In this document: piece after piece, positions 1-9,381 of the stretch
Numbering within the stretch: the first letter of the stretch is position 1
How the letters are laid out: every line of letters begins with the position of its first letter
NCBI GenBank assembly: GCA_023399055.1
Contig: JAEWQV010000017.1
Location: 186,001-250,000, forward strand
Length of the DNA: 64,000 nucleotides
Direction of reading: 5' to 3'
Origin: Bacillota bacterium
Lineage (GTDB): Bacteria > Bacillota > Clostridia > Lachnospirales > Lachnospiraceae
Made by a program: the position numbers and the translations under genes
The notes under the pieces: model-generated
The model's database searches: none
What the model saw: only the letters and a program-made list of their open reading frames with translations
What the model was told of the DNA's origin: nothing

Positions 1-94
1 CGCCTGACTTACTACAACCGATGAGAGAGACTCCAATCATGATCACAAGCAGAAGGCTAAATAACCTTACCATTTTATTTCTTGTCTTTAACAT
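1..94 (-). CDS. Lipoprotein N-terminus (partial)
   Basis: Only the first 31 codons are inside the window; the gene continues off the left edge. The start ATG (minus strand, base 94) has a good GGAGGATA ribosome site at 97-104. The peptide begins MLKTRNKMVRLFSLLLVIMI and reaches LIGCSKSG, a lipobox (L-I-G-C) after a charged n-region and hydrophobic stretch, so it is a lipid-anchored exported protein. Such openings are common for ABC-transporter substrate-binding proteins, but nothing here shows the function. Confidence 0.75.
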   Translation of the reverse strand, partial: MLKTRNKMVRLFSLLLVIMIGVSLIGCSKSG

Positions 95-347
95 AGTATC
101 CTCCATTCTTTTGAAAGCATAGTAACATATACTTTCCATACCGCGGAACGTTCTTTCAATATATTACGGGAATACAAACCGATATGTTCCAACGTTCTTT
201 ATTTATTTCATACTTTTTTTATATGCAAAGTATACATTTAGTTTTTTTAACTGTCAACAGTTTATTACAAAAGTTAAAATTAGATGTTTTATATCATTTC
301 TATTTTCAATATCTTTATGTTCATGCTTATAATTCATATCCCATAGT

Positions 348-692
348 TTATATTTCTTCCTCATAACTTAGCTGCCAGCTCACACCATATTTATCCGTAA
401 GACTACCATAGCATTTACTCCAAAAGGTTTCTTGAAGCTCCTGCTGCACAAGACCACCTTCTTTTAGCTTTTCATATGCGAATTTTATAGCCACTGTATC
501 ACTACTTATATAAGATAAGGTTACATTGTTTCCTTTTGTATATTGACCTCCAGGAAAGGTATCCGAGAACATGACAATACTATCACCAATATTAAGTCTA
601 GCATGTATCACAAGGTTTTTTATCTCTTCTGGAACTTCGTAGGCAGGGTCTTTAGGTGCATCACCATAGGTCATTACCATATACCAATGCAT
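348..692 (-). pseudogene. N-terminally truncated VOC/PhnB-like protein
   Basis: The 114 residues match the C-terminal three quarters of the PhnB-like glyoxalase/VOC family: YGDAPKDPAYEVPEE, then the HARLNIGDSIVMFSD strand pair, FPGGQYTKGNN, and the C-terminal FWSKCYGSLTDKYGVSWQL. Full members run about 135-145 residues and start with a PYLxFNGxxEEAxxFY segment that is missing. A TAG codon lies directly upstream in frame (693-695), no ribosome site precedes the ATG, and I could not see the missing N-terminus in the adjoining bases. I read this as a 5'-deleted gene; a short functional protein is possible but less likely. Confidence 0.6.
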
Positions 693-854
693 CTACACCT
701 ATATTAATTTTTTCTTAAATTAAGAATAATAGCTCATAACAATAATGATTACTATTATTTAACTACCCTTCACTATATCTAAAAACATTATATAAGTCAA
801 CACAGTTACATAAGTTTTCGTGGGTTCGTTTCGCTGATACCTTGGCTTAATTTT

Positions 855-910
855 AAGGGATATTCCTATAAGTGTTGTTTTGCTAGCCTCCACCTAAAAG
901 AATATCCCTT
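855..910. terminator. Inverted repeat downstream of the SPFH operon
   Basis: Perfect 11-bp arms AAGGGATATTC (855-865) and GAATATCCCTT (900-910) flank a 34-base loop, just past the end of the minus-strand operon 966-3581. The T-tract is poor on both strands, so it may act as a terminator or as an mRNA 3'-end stabiliser. Confidence 0.4.
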
Positions 911-965
911 TATATTATTTAATAAACATTTTACCTTTCCTTACCAGATAACTATTATCCTTCAA

Positions 966-1562
966 TCACGATTGAATTGGAGATCCACAATACTCACAAT
1001 CAGTTGTAACTCCTTTTTTTATCTTAAGAGTTGCGCCACAATTTTTGCATTTTGAAGTAGTATACTCCACTGCTTTCACTGTGCTATTTACATTAGAATA
1101 AGGATTTGCATTCTGTACAGAGTTATTATAAGTATTCACATAGTTTATGGTACTTCTAATTGTGTTTGTATTTTGGTCTATGTATCCATTAATATATCTT
1201 CTTTTAATCATATTCTCCAGGTTCTTATGTACCACATTTGCTGGTGTCCTGATAAAATCTGCAAACTGTTGTATCGAATGCGTATCGTTTTGTGATAGTA
1301 ATGGCATATATCTTTTACATAAGCTGGTTAAAGTATGTTTTTGAATTCCTTGTACCAAAAAATACACACTTATCAATAACAAACATAGAACAATGATAAC
1401 AGTTGAAAGCGACATACTTGCTTCCCTATCAAATAATTCTGCAATCCCCGCTATAAAAGTTATACCAAAAATAAAAGTAAAAAATCCTCCAATTATTATT
1501 TGAATTAAACCTGTTATACGACTTCTAGTAATTATTCTATTTGAGTTAATATCTTGAAACAC
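966..1562 (-). CDS. Membrane protein with C-terminal zinc ribbon
   Basis: The 198-residue protein has two hydrophobic segments near the N-terminus (about 18-40 and 53-72), a soluble middle that reads like a small winged-helix-type fold (QQFADFIRTPANVVHKNLENMIKRRYINGYID), and a C-terminal CKNCG-16-CEYCG zinc ribbon. It is the last gene of a tight minus-strand operon: one base separates it from the preceding gene. Function unknown. Its link to an SPFH protein suggests an envelope-associated complex, which is inference from context only. Confidence 0.7.
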   Translation of the reverse strand: MFQDINSNRIITRSRITGLIQIIIGGFFTFIFGITFIAGIAELFDREASMSLSTVIIVLCLLLISVYFLVQGIQKHTLTSLCKRYMPLLSQNDTHSIQQFADFIRTPANVVHKNLENMIKRRYINGYIDQNTNTIRSTINYVNTYNNSVQNANPYSNVNSTVKAVEYTTSKCKNCGATLKIKKGVTTDCEYCGSPIQS

Positions 1563-1563
1563 T

Positions 1564-2265
1564 TTATATTCCTCCTACCTTAAGCAGCTTTACTTCTTGT
1601 GATCTTTGCTTAACCAGTAACATGATATCCTGAATTAATTTTTTAGTTGCCTCTAGCTGTGCTTCGCCATTCCCCTCTATCATAGAATGAAGTTCAACTA
1701 GTCTAGCTCCTATGGTATCATCTGTGGCAACCGTTGTTGATACATCACAGAAACGTACCGCCTCACTTAATTGACTCAACTCTGATTTTAACTTACCGTT
1801 ACCATGAATACTTTGAATTAGTTCTACCTTACTTAGTAGTGCATTCATTTGATGAATGGATTGTTTTGTTGAAGAATTAACATTACCTATATACAAGGAA
1901 CTATGATATACCACAACCATTATTATAGCAAAGATTGCTACTAAAATTAGCTGAATTGCAAATAAATAACGCAATCCATCACGGAACAAAACTTGAAATA
2001 ATATAGAGGTTAAAATTGATGCACCTGTAAATACCCCTATAACGATATACATCCCTGTTCGAAACATGATAGCATTTCTAAATACCAATTTACTTTCAAT
2101 ATATAAAACCGCAGTTATCATAATTACTTCTGCAAGTAAGATTAAACCAATACATATCCAATCAATTAGTTCTTTTGTATTTGTCAAAAGAAAGAATTGA
2201 GCAATTGTTACTGCAATCAAAACAAGTCCGATAATTTCGGTAGCTTTTACTATTCTACTTTTCAT
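1564..2265 (-). CDS. Four-helix membrane protein of unknown function
   Basis: The 233-residue protein has four hydrophobic segments in its N-terminal 130 residues, followed by a helical, probably cytoplasmic C-terminal region (SSTKQSIHQMNALLSKVELIQ and on) with coiled-coil character. It is the middle gene between the SPFH/zinc-ribbon protein and the zinc-ribbon membrane protein, 17 bases after the former, so the three are almost surely co-transcribed. No family was recognised. Confidence 0.65.
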   Translation of the reverse strand: MKSRIVKATEIIGLVLIAVTIAQFFLLTNTKELIDWICIGLILLAEVIMITAVLYIESKLVFRNAIMFRTGMYIVIGVFTGASILTSILFQVLFRDGLRYLFAIQLILVAIFAIIMVVVYHSSLYIGNVNSSTKQSIHQMNALLSKVELIQSIHGNGKLKSELSQLSEAVRFCDVSTTVATDDTIGARLVELHSMIEGNGEAQLEATKKLIQDIMLLVKQRSQEVKLLKVGGI

Positions 2266-2282
2266 ACTCTTTTCCTCCTATT

Positions 2283-3581
2283 CTATAGTTTTTCACCACA
2301 TTCGGGACAGAATTTCGGGTTACCTGCCACTGCATTGTCACATTTAGGGCATTTTTTAAGTAAAGATATACCACATTCGGGACAGAATTTCAAATTCTTC
2401 CCTTCAAGAGGGCTTCCACATTGTGGACAAGGAGTAGGTATTTCATATCCGCACTCAGTGCATGTACTTGCTCCATTAAGAAGGTCTGCATCACATTTCG
2501 GACATGGCGTATATCGATCACCGCACTCAGGACAGAATTTAGTATTTTTTGAATAGATTACTCCACAGTTACTACATTTCACTTTATCATTTTTTTCAAC
2601 GCTCTGTATTGTAGTATCTAATCCACAGGAAGAGCAAAAACGAGAGTTAATATCCATAACATCCTTACATTTTGGACACTCTTTTGTTCTTTTGGCAGTT
2701 GTATCTAATTCTTTTGTAATACCACCAAATTGATTGCCAATTGTGTTGCCTAAGTTGACTCCCATTCCTAATCCTAAACCAGCTCCCATTATCCCGGAAG
2801 ATAATGCCCCTTGATTGTTCGCAGCTCCTTCCAAAGTATCAAAGGAACGTTCCTGTTGATAGTCATATCCAATAATATTCATTTCAGCTCGTTTAGCCAA
2901 AGCATCCTTTAATTTTCTTACAGCCGGATCCTCTTCTGGAACGCTGACATCATTCACATAAAAATTAACCAAGCTGATGCCATACTCCTCCATTACAGGC
3001 TCGATACGCTCTTTCATGAAGGTTGACATTTCGTCCAGGTATGCATTGATCTCCAGTATACTTATTTGTTTATGCACCAGATATGAGGAAATAGTATCCT
3101 TTGTCTTTGTTAGATATAAACCTCTAAAATATTTTAATATATTGCTTTCGTCAAAAACATTAAGTGTTCCTACAAGCTTGATAAGAAACTTTTTAGAGTC
3201 TGTAATGCGAATACCAAATTGTCCGTAAGAGCGCACCGGTACGAATACCCCATATTTGGGATCCTGCAATTGTATTGGAGTTGCTGTCCCCCATTTAATA
3301 TCCAAGGAATAAATCTTATTTATATACCATACTTCTGCGGTAAATGGAGACTTTCCTCCAAATGGGAGGTTAATAATATGATTGAGTAAAGGTATATTAG
3401 CGGTTTCCAGCGTATGTCTTCCACTACCGAATACATCCAATGCTTTGCCACCTTTAAATAGAACCGCCTCTTGTGATTCATTAACAATTAGCTGTGTCCA
3501 GGTTCCTAATTCACTATTGGGATATTTCCAGGCAAACACATTCGGTGTCCCTTCGTATTTTATAACCTCAGCAATAGCCAT
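2283..3581 (-). CDS. SPFH-domain protein with five C-terminal zinc ribbons (YdjI-like)
   Basis: Residues 1 to about 215 form an SPFH/virion-core-like domain (opening MAIAEVIKYEGTPNVFAWKY, with VPVRSYGQFGIRI in the middle), as in Bacillus YdjI. A Gly/Asn-rich hydrophobic stretch (GIMGAGLGLGMGVNLGN) follows, then ten CxxC motifs spaced as five tandem double-CxxC zinc ribbons. SPFH proteins form membrane-associated rings or scaffolds; YdjI-type proteins are linked to envelope stress with PspA-like partners, though no pspA is visible here. I start at the ATG at 3581, because GGAGGAA just upstream is the ribosome site and overlaps the alternative ATG at 3596. It is the first gene of the operon 966-3581. 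Confidence 0.8.
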   Translation of the reverse strand: MAIAEVIKYEGTPNVFAWKYPNSELGTWTQLIVNESQEAVLFKGGKALDVFGSGRHTLETANIPLLNHIINLPFGGKSPFTAEVWYINKIYSLDIKWGTATPIQLQDPKYGVFVPVRSYGQFGIRITDSKKFLIKLVGTLNVFDESNILKYFRGLYLTKTKDTISSYLVHKQISILEINAYLDEMSTFMKERIEPVMEEYGISLVNFYVNDVSVPEEDPAVRKLKDALAKRAEMNIIGYDYQQERSFDTLEGAANNQGALSSGIMGAGLGLGMGVNLGNTIGNQFGGITKELDTTAKRTKECPKCKDVMDINSRFCSSCGLDTTIQSVEKNDKVKCSNCGVIYSKNTKFCPECGDRYTPCPKCDADLLNGASTCTECGYEIPTPCPQCGSPLEGKNLKFCPECGISLLKKCPKCDNAVAGNPKFCPECGEKL

Positions 3582-3971
3582 AGTTTCTTCCTCCATACCT
3601 TATTAATTATCTTTCAAAGTTATAATGTCACCATTTTTAACCGACAGTATATTCTATTTTTTTCTAATTATATCATCATCTTTCTCTTATAACAATATTT
3701 ATAAAAGGGTTTTAAGGGTTAAATAAATGTCTATTTACTATAGCCTGCATTTAATATTTGTTAGGAAGCCTAAAAAATAGTTAAAAATATTTTAATAATA
3801 GTAATCCCTACTAATTTTATTACCAATATTCATTTTACCAATTGTAATCTCAAAAGATTCATAATATAATAGAGGAAAGTTGTCGAAATAATGTATTTAA
3901 TGTAAATTTTGGGTAACTAGCAAGTAGTCTTGCATAATGTAAATTATATATTTTAGGAGGAAGTACCATTT
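3582..3971. other. Divergent intergenic region
   Basis: AT-rich 390-base gap between the divergent SPFH operon and the chemotaxis receptor. It must hold both promoters, but I see no pair of boxes good enough to name. GGAGGAAG just before 3972 is the ribosome site of the receptor gene. Confidence 0.5.
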
Positions 3972-5753
3972 ATGAAATTGCCAAAGGGCATGAATACGTT
4001 ATTTACAAGAAAGTCGTTAAAAAGTACTGGTCTAAAAACAAAATTAATTCTATTTTCCATGTTATTTTTATTAATTCCTTCTACCTTTATTGGAATTAGC
4101 AGCTATCTGGTTGCAAAAAATCAATTGGATGTTCAAGGCGAAAACATGCTAATTAATAATGTAAATGCTACTTTACAGCTGATTAGCCTTAAAAACGAAG
4201 ATGTTGAAGCAGGTAAACTCACTTTGGAAGAGGCCCAAGAGCAGGTAAAAGAATACATGCTCGGCAAGAAACAGGCAGATGGTACCAGACCAATCAGTGA
4301 TAATATGAAGTTTGGTGAAAATGGATATCTGGTTGCTTATGGTGCCGATGGTCTTGAAATTGCACATCCTTCCATTGAGGGACAAAACGTATGGGATCTG
4401 GTTGATAAAAAGGGTAACAACTTTGTTCAGGATATAATTAAAAAAGGCCAAGAAGGCGGGGGATTCGTCTATTATGATTGGACTTTACCAAATTCCGAAG
4501 TTGTAAAAGAGAAGATTTCTTATTCCAAAGTTGACGAGAACTGGGGATGGATCATTAGTGCCAGTGCTTATATGATGGAGTTTAATGAAGGAGCCGACGC
4601 AATCTTAATAAGACTTGCAATATCCCTGGCTATCGCAGCCGCAATTGGTATCGCTATAACCATTCCGTATTCGAGGTACTTAGTGAAACCAATTCTATTA
4701 ATTACAGAAGGAATGAAGAATTTAAGTAATGGAAATCTTGGTGTAGAACGACATAAAATTAAAGCGTCTGGTGAAATTAAAGTCCTTGATGAGACCTATA
4801 ATTACATGGTGGACGAGCTTAGAACCTTAGTTGAAATGATAAATGAAACTGCTGACATTGCAGGTGGCAATGCAAAGAAAATTGCGGTACTTTCTGACAA
4901 CACTGCCAGAGTATTTGCTGATATGGCATCCGGTGTACAAGATATTGCTAACAGCACCTCTTCACAAGCGGAAGATACCAATAGTACCGCTACGAATGTT
5001 GAAAGCTTAAGCAAACAAATTAGTGAAATTACTGTAGAAATCGAGCAAATGAACCATCTCTTCTTGCAAACCCAGGAAATTGTAACAAATGCCCTCACAA
5101 CAATTGATAAGCTGGTGGAAAGCAATAAAGTCACTTTGAAATCCAGTGAAAATGCTAACAACAAAGTAATTGAGATTAACCAGAGTACAGACCGAATTGT
5201 TACCATAACAGACGTAATCAAAGGTATTGCAGCGCAAACCAACTTATTGGCTCTAAACGCTTCCATTGAAGCTGCCAGAGCTGGTGAACATGGTAAAGGG
5301 TTTCAGGTTGTTGCAGAAGAAGTACGGAAGTTATCTGTTGAGTCGAATAAATCCGTAGTTAAGATTAGAGATATGGTAGACCTAATTAAAACACAGGCAC
5401 AGGAGACAGTAGAAGAAGTTTATTCTGTAGGACAAACCATTTCCAACCAAGATGCTATTGTAACGGAAACCTCCGATACCTTTAAAAACATTTTTGAAAA
5501 TGTAAAAATCGCATTGGACAAGGTGGTTAACGTTACAAATAATATTGAACGTATTAATCAGGACAAAAATCAGATTATTGATAACATAACCAATTTATCT
5601 GCCATTTCTGAAGAAAATGCGTCCTCCACCGAAGAGATTTCTGCATCCATTGAAGAAGTTGCTTCTAGTACAGAAGAATTTTCAAATAGTGTTACTAACT
5701 TAAATGAAGCTTTTGAGATCTTAAAGAAGCAAATTAATAAATTTCAGCTGTAG
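3972..5753 (+). CDS. Methyl-accepting chemotaxis protein with Cache sensor
   Basis: A transmembrane receptor that passes ligand signals to CheA/CheW. A first membrane helix lies at about 23-46. The extracellular part is a single-Cache-type domain (GENGYLVAYGADGLEIAHPS, then WGWIISASAYMMEF), typical for small organic ligands. A second helix at about 208-232 is followed by HAMP, and a coiled-coil signalling domain carries the conserved hairpin tip AAQTNLLALNASIEAARAGE (about residue 420). The 593-residue length is normal. There is no C-terminal CheR pentapeptide. It stands alone with its own ribosome site (AGGAGGAAG) and terminator. The ligand cannot be told from sequence. Confidence 0.93.
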   Translation: MKLPKGMNTLFTRKSLKSTGLKTKLILFSMLFLLIPSTFIGISSYLVAKNQLDVQGENMLINNVNATLQLISLKNEDVEAGKLTLEEAQEQVKEYMLGKKQADGTRPISDNMKFGENGYLVAYGADGLEIAHPSIEGQNVWDLVDKKGNNFVQDIIKKGQEGGGFVYYDWTLPNSEVVKEKISYSKVDENWGWIISASAYMMEFNEGADAILIRLAISLAIAAAIGIAITIPYSRYLVKPILLITEGMKNLSNGNLGVERHKIKASGEIKVLDETYNYMVDELRTLVEMINETADIAGGNAKKIAVLSDNTARVFADMASGVQDIANSTSSQAEDTNSTATNVESLSKQISEITVEIEQMNHLFLQTQEIVTNALTTIDKLVESNKVTLKSSENANNKVIEINQSTDRIVTITDVIKGIAAQTNLLALNASIEAARAGEHGKGFQVVAEEVRKLSVESNKSVVKIRDMVDLIKTQAQETVEEVYSVGQTISNQDAIVTETSDTFKNIFENVKIALDKVVNVTNNIERINQDKNQIIDNITNLSAISEENASSTEEISASIEEVASSTEEFSNSVTNLNEAFEILKKQINKFQL

Positions 5754-5822
5754 ACAACTACCTGTATTTATTATTCACTGAATATAGCATTATGCTATTA
5801 ATCCATTATTATATTAATAGAT

Positions 5823-5878
5823 AAGCCGCTACGTGTCAGAAATAAGTTCCCACCTTCCGACGCGCAACGGCTTTTTAT
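5823..5878 (+). terminator. Rho-independent terminator of the chemotaxis receptor
   Basis: Arms of 15 bases (5823-5837 and 5859-5873, AAGCCG paired with CGGCTT at the base and two mismatches inside) are followed by TTTTTATT. Confidence 0.8.
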
Positions 5879-6033
5879 TCGTATATATATTTACTTTAAT
5901 ACATATCCTGATCCGCCACAGTCGCCTCATAGCTAAGTCTTGTACCTACATAACTTAAGCAGTGCTGATAATTAATATACACCATACTTGTGCATACCGT
6001 TCCTTGTATTCACTTCACTGCAGTCCGTACAGG

Positions 6034-6474
6034 TTAATTGCTAATTTCTGCATAAAAGCAATACTCTGGATTTTCACCATCTACAATTATATATGTTTCT
6101 TCAGAACTCCCTTTATAGTAATAGACAGAACATCCTTCTCCGACAAAATTTGCTTGCAGTTCTTCATCTGGAATTTGATTTTGTAATACCGCATTTACTG
6201 TTACCCCTAAAAATGTCGCTGCAGCTATCTTGTCCTGTATACCTGGAGAAATTTGATTGTAGTCTCCATATAATGTTATTAACTCCCCTCCAATTATAAT
6301 ATAAGGAGGCATTGTATCTGGTGGAGGGGTTAAATCTTGTGAAGATATTAAACCAGCTTCATCCAAATTCTTTGCAAGTTTATCGCCCCTATTGACATAA
6401 TAGACTATCATAATCCCTATTAGGAATAAGACCGTTAGAGTTGCCGTTATTATAATAGTTGTACTTTTTTTCAT
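6034..6474 (-). CDS. Small single-pass exported protein, unknown family
   Basis: The protein is 146 residues with a lysine-led hydrophobic segment at about 5-28 (TIIITATLTVLFLIGIMIVYY) and an extracytoplasmic remainder containing ITLYGDYNQISPGIQDKI and a C-terminal YIIVDGENPEYCFYAEISN. The start at 6474 is chosen because GAGGAGGT lies eight bases upstream; a TTG two codons earlier is unlikely. It lies just downstream of the cysteine protease gene on the same strand (about 100 bases apart), so co-expression is possible. No family recognised. Confidence 0.6.
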   Translation of the reverse strand: MKKSTTIIITATLTVLFLIGIMIVYYVNRGDKLAKNLDEAGLISSQDLTPPPDTMPPYIIIGGELITLYGDYNQISPGIQDKIAAATFLGVTVNAVLQNQIPDEELQANFVGEGCSVYYYKGSSEETYIIVDGENPEYCFYAEISN

Positions 6475-6576
6475 TAACAATACCTCCTCTTTATTTAAAA
6501 TATATTTGGGTTTAATTATTGCTACAAGTTTTAACTATTAATTTGTATAACTTTAGTTATGTTCATATATTTCATG

Positions 6577-7650
6577 CTAATAATAATAAGTATGAGTGCA
6601 CTCGTCATATAATGTCGACCCATCATTATACTTGATAAATGATGCATTAGTCGCAGCAGACAAACTCTGAGTAACAGAAACAGTGCTCGATTTATTTGGA
6701 TCACGAAAAGTATACACTAATGTATTACCATCATAATAACTCCCGCAAAGTACAACTGTATGGCCTGTCCCAGAAGAATTGTAATAATCCATCTGTACTG
6801 GTTTATTACTACTCAGAAGTGAATAAATTCTCGCATAAATTATACCTCCAGTTTGATCAACAATTGAAACACCATAAAGTGAATAAACTTTCCGAACCCA
6901 TTCTATACTACCGCATGGTGTCCCATAAGTCCCTACGAAACCCGAATTCAGGCACTTATTATATATATCGGGTGCTGTAAGCGATGTACCATTTTTATAA
7001 TTCAGCATTGCAGCAGTACTAGCAGCCCAACACTGTCCCGCTCCTCCTATGGTAACATTAGGAACGCGTGTAACATTTAATAGTCCTCCAACTTCTGGGC
7101 TTGATGCAATTGAAGCATCTAGTTTTATATATTCTGAACCATTACGCGCTTGAAACGTCTGGGATAGTTCCTTAATAAATGTAATTTTCTCTTTTTTTAT
7201 TATACTTTTGTCTGCCTGGCTTAATATTACACTTTCATATGGATTTTTATATAGCGTAATTTGGGTAGACCCCATTAATGCGAATATAGTATTTCTTTTC
7301 TTTACAAGTGCTATTGTTAAATCTTCTTGATAAATGTCATTAATTTCTTTAACATCCATATCGAAGCATGAGTAATAAGTTCCAGCTCGGCTAGTTACAG
7401 CTAGTTTTGCTAATATTTCATGGTTTCTTTTCAAAAAATAAATATTCTCTACATCAGAATTATCTAACATTTGTACTGGTACAGCACTACTGATTGCTAT
7501 TCCATCCACTTCTATACCATTAGCAGCAAGATAAGCGTACAATACGGAATCTAAATAATTTGATTCATCTTGCTTATCTGTCGCTTGCACAAAATTCACG
7601 TTACTTGCAATAATAACTACAAATAATAACTGTTGGTATAAAAATAGCAT
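6577..7650 (-). CDS. Secreted papain-like (C39/staphopain-type) cysteine protease
   Basis: The catalytic Cys sits in GGAGQCWAASTAAMLNY (about residue 208), the His in GTGHTVVLCGSYYDG (about 298), and an Asp/Asn in TFRDPNKSS. The order Cys-His-Asn and the QCWAAS motif fit papain-like C39/C47 peptidases. Residues 30-190 look like a pro-region that would keep the enzyme inactive until export. The N-terminus LLFVVIIASNVNFVQA is a weak signal peptide without the usual positive n-region, and no ribosome site precedes the ATG. The true start may have been lost; the frame is open upstream to a TGA at about 7675 with no better start. Confidence 0.75.
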   Translation of the reverse strand: MLFLYQQLLFVVIIASNVNFVQATDKQDESNYLDSVLYAYLAANGIEVDGIAISSAVPVQMLDNSDVENIYFLKRNHEILAKLAVTSRAGTYYSCFDMDVKEINDIYQEDLTIALVKKRNTIFALMGSTQITLYKNPYESVILSQADKSIIKKEKITFIKELSQTFQARNGSEYIKLDASIASSPEVGGLLNVTRVPNVTIGGAGQCWAASTAAMLNYKNGTSLTAPDIYNKCLNSGFVGTYGTPCGSIEWVRKVYSLYGVSIVDQTGGIIYARIYSLLSSNKPVQMDYYNSSGTGHTVVLCGSYYDGNTLVYTFRDPNKSSTVSVTQSLSAATNASFIKYNDGSTLYDECTHTYYY

Positions 7651-8327
7651 ATCACTGACTAATTTTGGTACAGGCTTTCAACAGCTAATTAAAACGTCAA
7701 AACCACAGTATGAGAACTGATCTCTGACAACTGAATAACTTACTTTTTTGGATTTCAGGATGGTAGCTAAAAAACCTATATGCGAAATTTTAGAAAATAA
7801 ATTAATAAGATTTTTCCTTTCATAATATAATCGTTTTAATAAGAATTTTTCCCTACCAAATTATTACAATAAATACAATTATCGCAATTTTACATTATTT
7901 ACTCTTATGAAATTCGTTAGAATGGTGCAGCCCATGTAATGTGCGAAAGAATAAGGTTATTGTTATTCATTAGGAATTGCACTTGCTTAGAAAAACAAAT
8001 GAGGTATTTCGTTTTTTGTTAAACTACGTATTGACTCTATGAGCTATAAAGCTCATATATTATCCGGTCAGAACCAACTATGGAAAAAGTTAATTTGCGA
8101 ATATATGCTCTGAAAGAAGCAGTCTAGTAGAACGTAGCTTCACTCTTATATTAATGGCTGCCTCTAGTTGGCAACCCTTTTAAATTGCATAACTAATCAC
8201 ACTGATCTTCTATTCTGGTTTTACATATAGATTTATGCCGTTTCACAAATATTACATTAAATTACTTGTTAGCCTTTGTATCCTATAGTAAAATTGAAGT
8301 ACCAAACAGTTAAGATTGGAGGGTGCT
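7651..8327. other. Gene-free stretch
   Basis: About 680 bases without a credible reading frame. The only structure noticed is a small dyad (GAGCTataAAGCTC, about 8041-8054). The ATPase ribosome site (GGAGGG) is at its right end. No repeat or mobile-element remnant was recognised. Confidence 0.5.
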
Positions 8328-9185
8328 ATGGTCTACTTAAAAAGTTTTACATTTCCAAATGCTGATAAGGAATTCGATTTTATACTTGGTATTAAGAGAA
8401 CCTGCTATGATTCGTATTATCCCTTTAAAATACTATCCGGTCATGATCTTAATCGGCTTGATTTTGATACCGTTACCATTTTATATGGCGGTAATGGCTC
8501 AGGTAAATCAACAGCACTGAATGTAATTGCAGAAAAGACTGGTGTTAATCGCGATTCCATCTATAACAAGTCTAACTTCTTTCCCGACTATGTGAAACTG
8601 TGTGCTTTGAACATAGAGGAAGACATTAGTAAAAACAGTAGAATCATTACCAGTGACGACGTGTTTGACTATATGTTAAATATTCGAAATATGAACGAAG
8701 GAATTGATATAAAGCGAGAAAGACTTTTTGATGAATATCTGGAGACAAAATATTCACAGTTTCAGATGAAATCAATGGCTGACTATGAGCAACTAAAAAG
8801 AGTTAATAAAAGCAGAAGTAAAACCCAATCCCGATTTGTGAGAAGCGAATTAATGGACAATATCAGGGAATATTCCAACGGAGAAAGTGCATTTATATAT
8901 TTCACAGAAAAAATAGGAGAAAATGGGCTTTATTTGTTGGACGAGCCGGAAAACAGCCTTTCTCCGAAACGCCAACTTGAATTAGTAAGTTTCCTTGAGG
9001 AATCAGCTCGATTCTTCGGATGCCAATTTATCATATCAACCCACTCACCCTTTCTTTTATCCATGCGAGGAGCTAAAATATATAACCTGGATAACAATCC
9101 GGTTAGCGTGGAACGTTGGACGGATTTAGAAAATGTACGTACGTATTATGATTTTTTTAAGACACGTGATAAGGAGTTTCTATAA
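8328..9185 (+). CDS. AAA-type ATPase (single-protein P-loop, ABC/RecF-like)
   Basis: The 285-residue protein has a Walker A (LYGGNGSGKSTALNVIAEK, about residue 48), a Walker B DEPE in GLYLLDEPENSLSPKRQ, and a switch His in IISTHSPFLLSMRGA. This is the architecture of small OLD/ABC-like ATPases found alone or with a nuclease partner. No TOPRIM domain and no partner gene are adjacent, so its role is open: resource-responsive ATPase, DNA metabolism or defence. The start at ATG 8328 is favoured by GGAGGG eight bases upstream; an in-frame TTG at 8316 lacks a ribosome site. Confidence 0.8.
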   Translation: MVYLKSFTFPNADKEFDFILGIKRTCYDSYYPFKILSGHDLNRLDFDTVTILYGGNGSGKSTALNVIAEKTGVNRDSIYNKSNFFPDYVKLCALNIEEDISKNSRIITSDDVFDYMLNIRNMNEGIDIKRERLFDEYLETKYSQFQMKSMADYEQLKRVNKSRSKTQSRFVRSELMDNIREYSNGESAFIYFTEKIGENGLYLLDEPENSLSPKRQLELVSFLEESARFFGCQFIISTHSPFLLSMRGAKIYNLDNNPVSVERWTDLENVRTYYDFFKTRDKEFL

Positions 9186-9237
9186 AAAATAATAGTATTT
9201 GTACTTTATAACAATAGACCAATATAATAATTTTTAA

Positions 9238-9287
9238 ATAAGCCTCAATACGACCTAATCTTAACTATTGGTCCTATTGAGGCTTAT
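9238..9287. terminator. Bidirectional terminator-like hairpin
   Basis: Perfect 13-bp arms ATAAGCCTCAATA (9238-9250) and TATTGAGGCTTAT (9275-9287), between the convergent genes ending at 9185 and 9382. Confidence 0.65.
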
Positions 9288-9381
9288 ATATCCACTTCTA
9301 TACTATTTATTATATATATTAATAATTGAGTAATCGTCCTGAGATAAAAAGCATTTTTAATTAGATGTTTAGGCTATTAGT

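Noticed and set aside
184..366. Open plus-strand frame of 60 codons
   Set aside because: No ribosome site, low-complexity Phe/Tyr-rich translation and overlap with the truncated VOC gene; reads as AT-rich intergenic noise.
4802..5266. Long minus-strand frame opposite the chemotaxis receptor
   Set aside because: Shadow frame antisense to a strongly supported signalling domain, with no ribosome site.
8328..9185. OLD-family or Gabija-type defence ATPase
   Set aside because: The ATPase domain is clear but no TOPRIM domain and no UvrD-like or other partner gene is adjacent, so a defence assignment is not supported.
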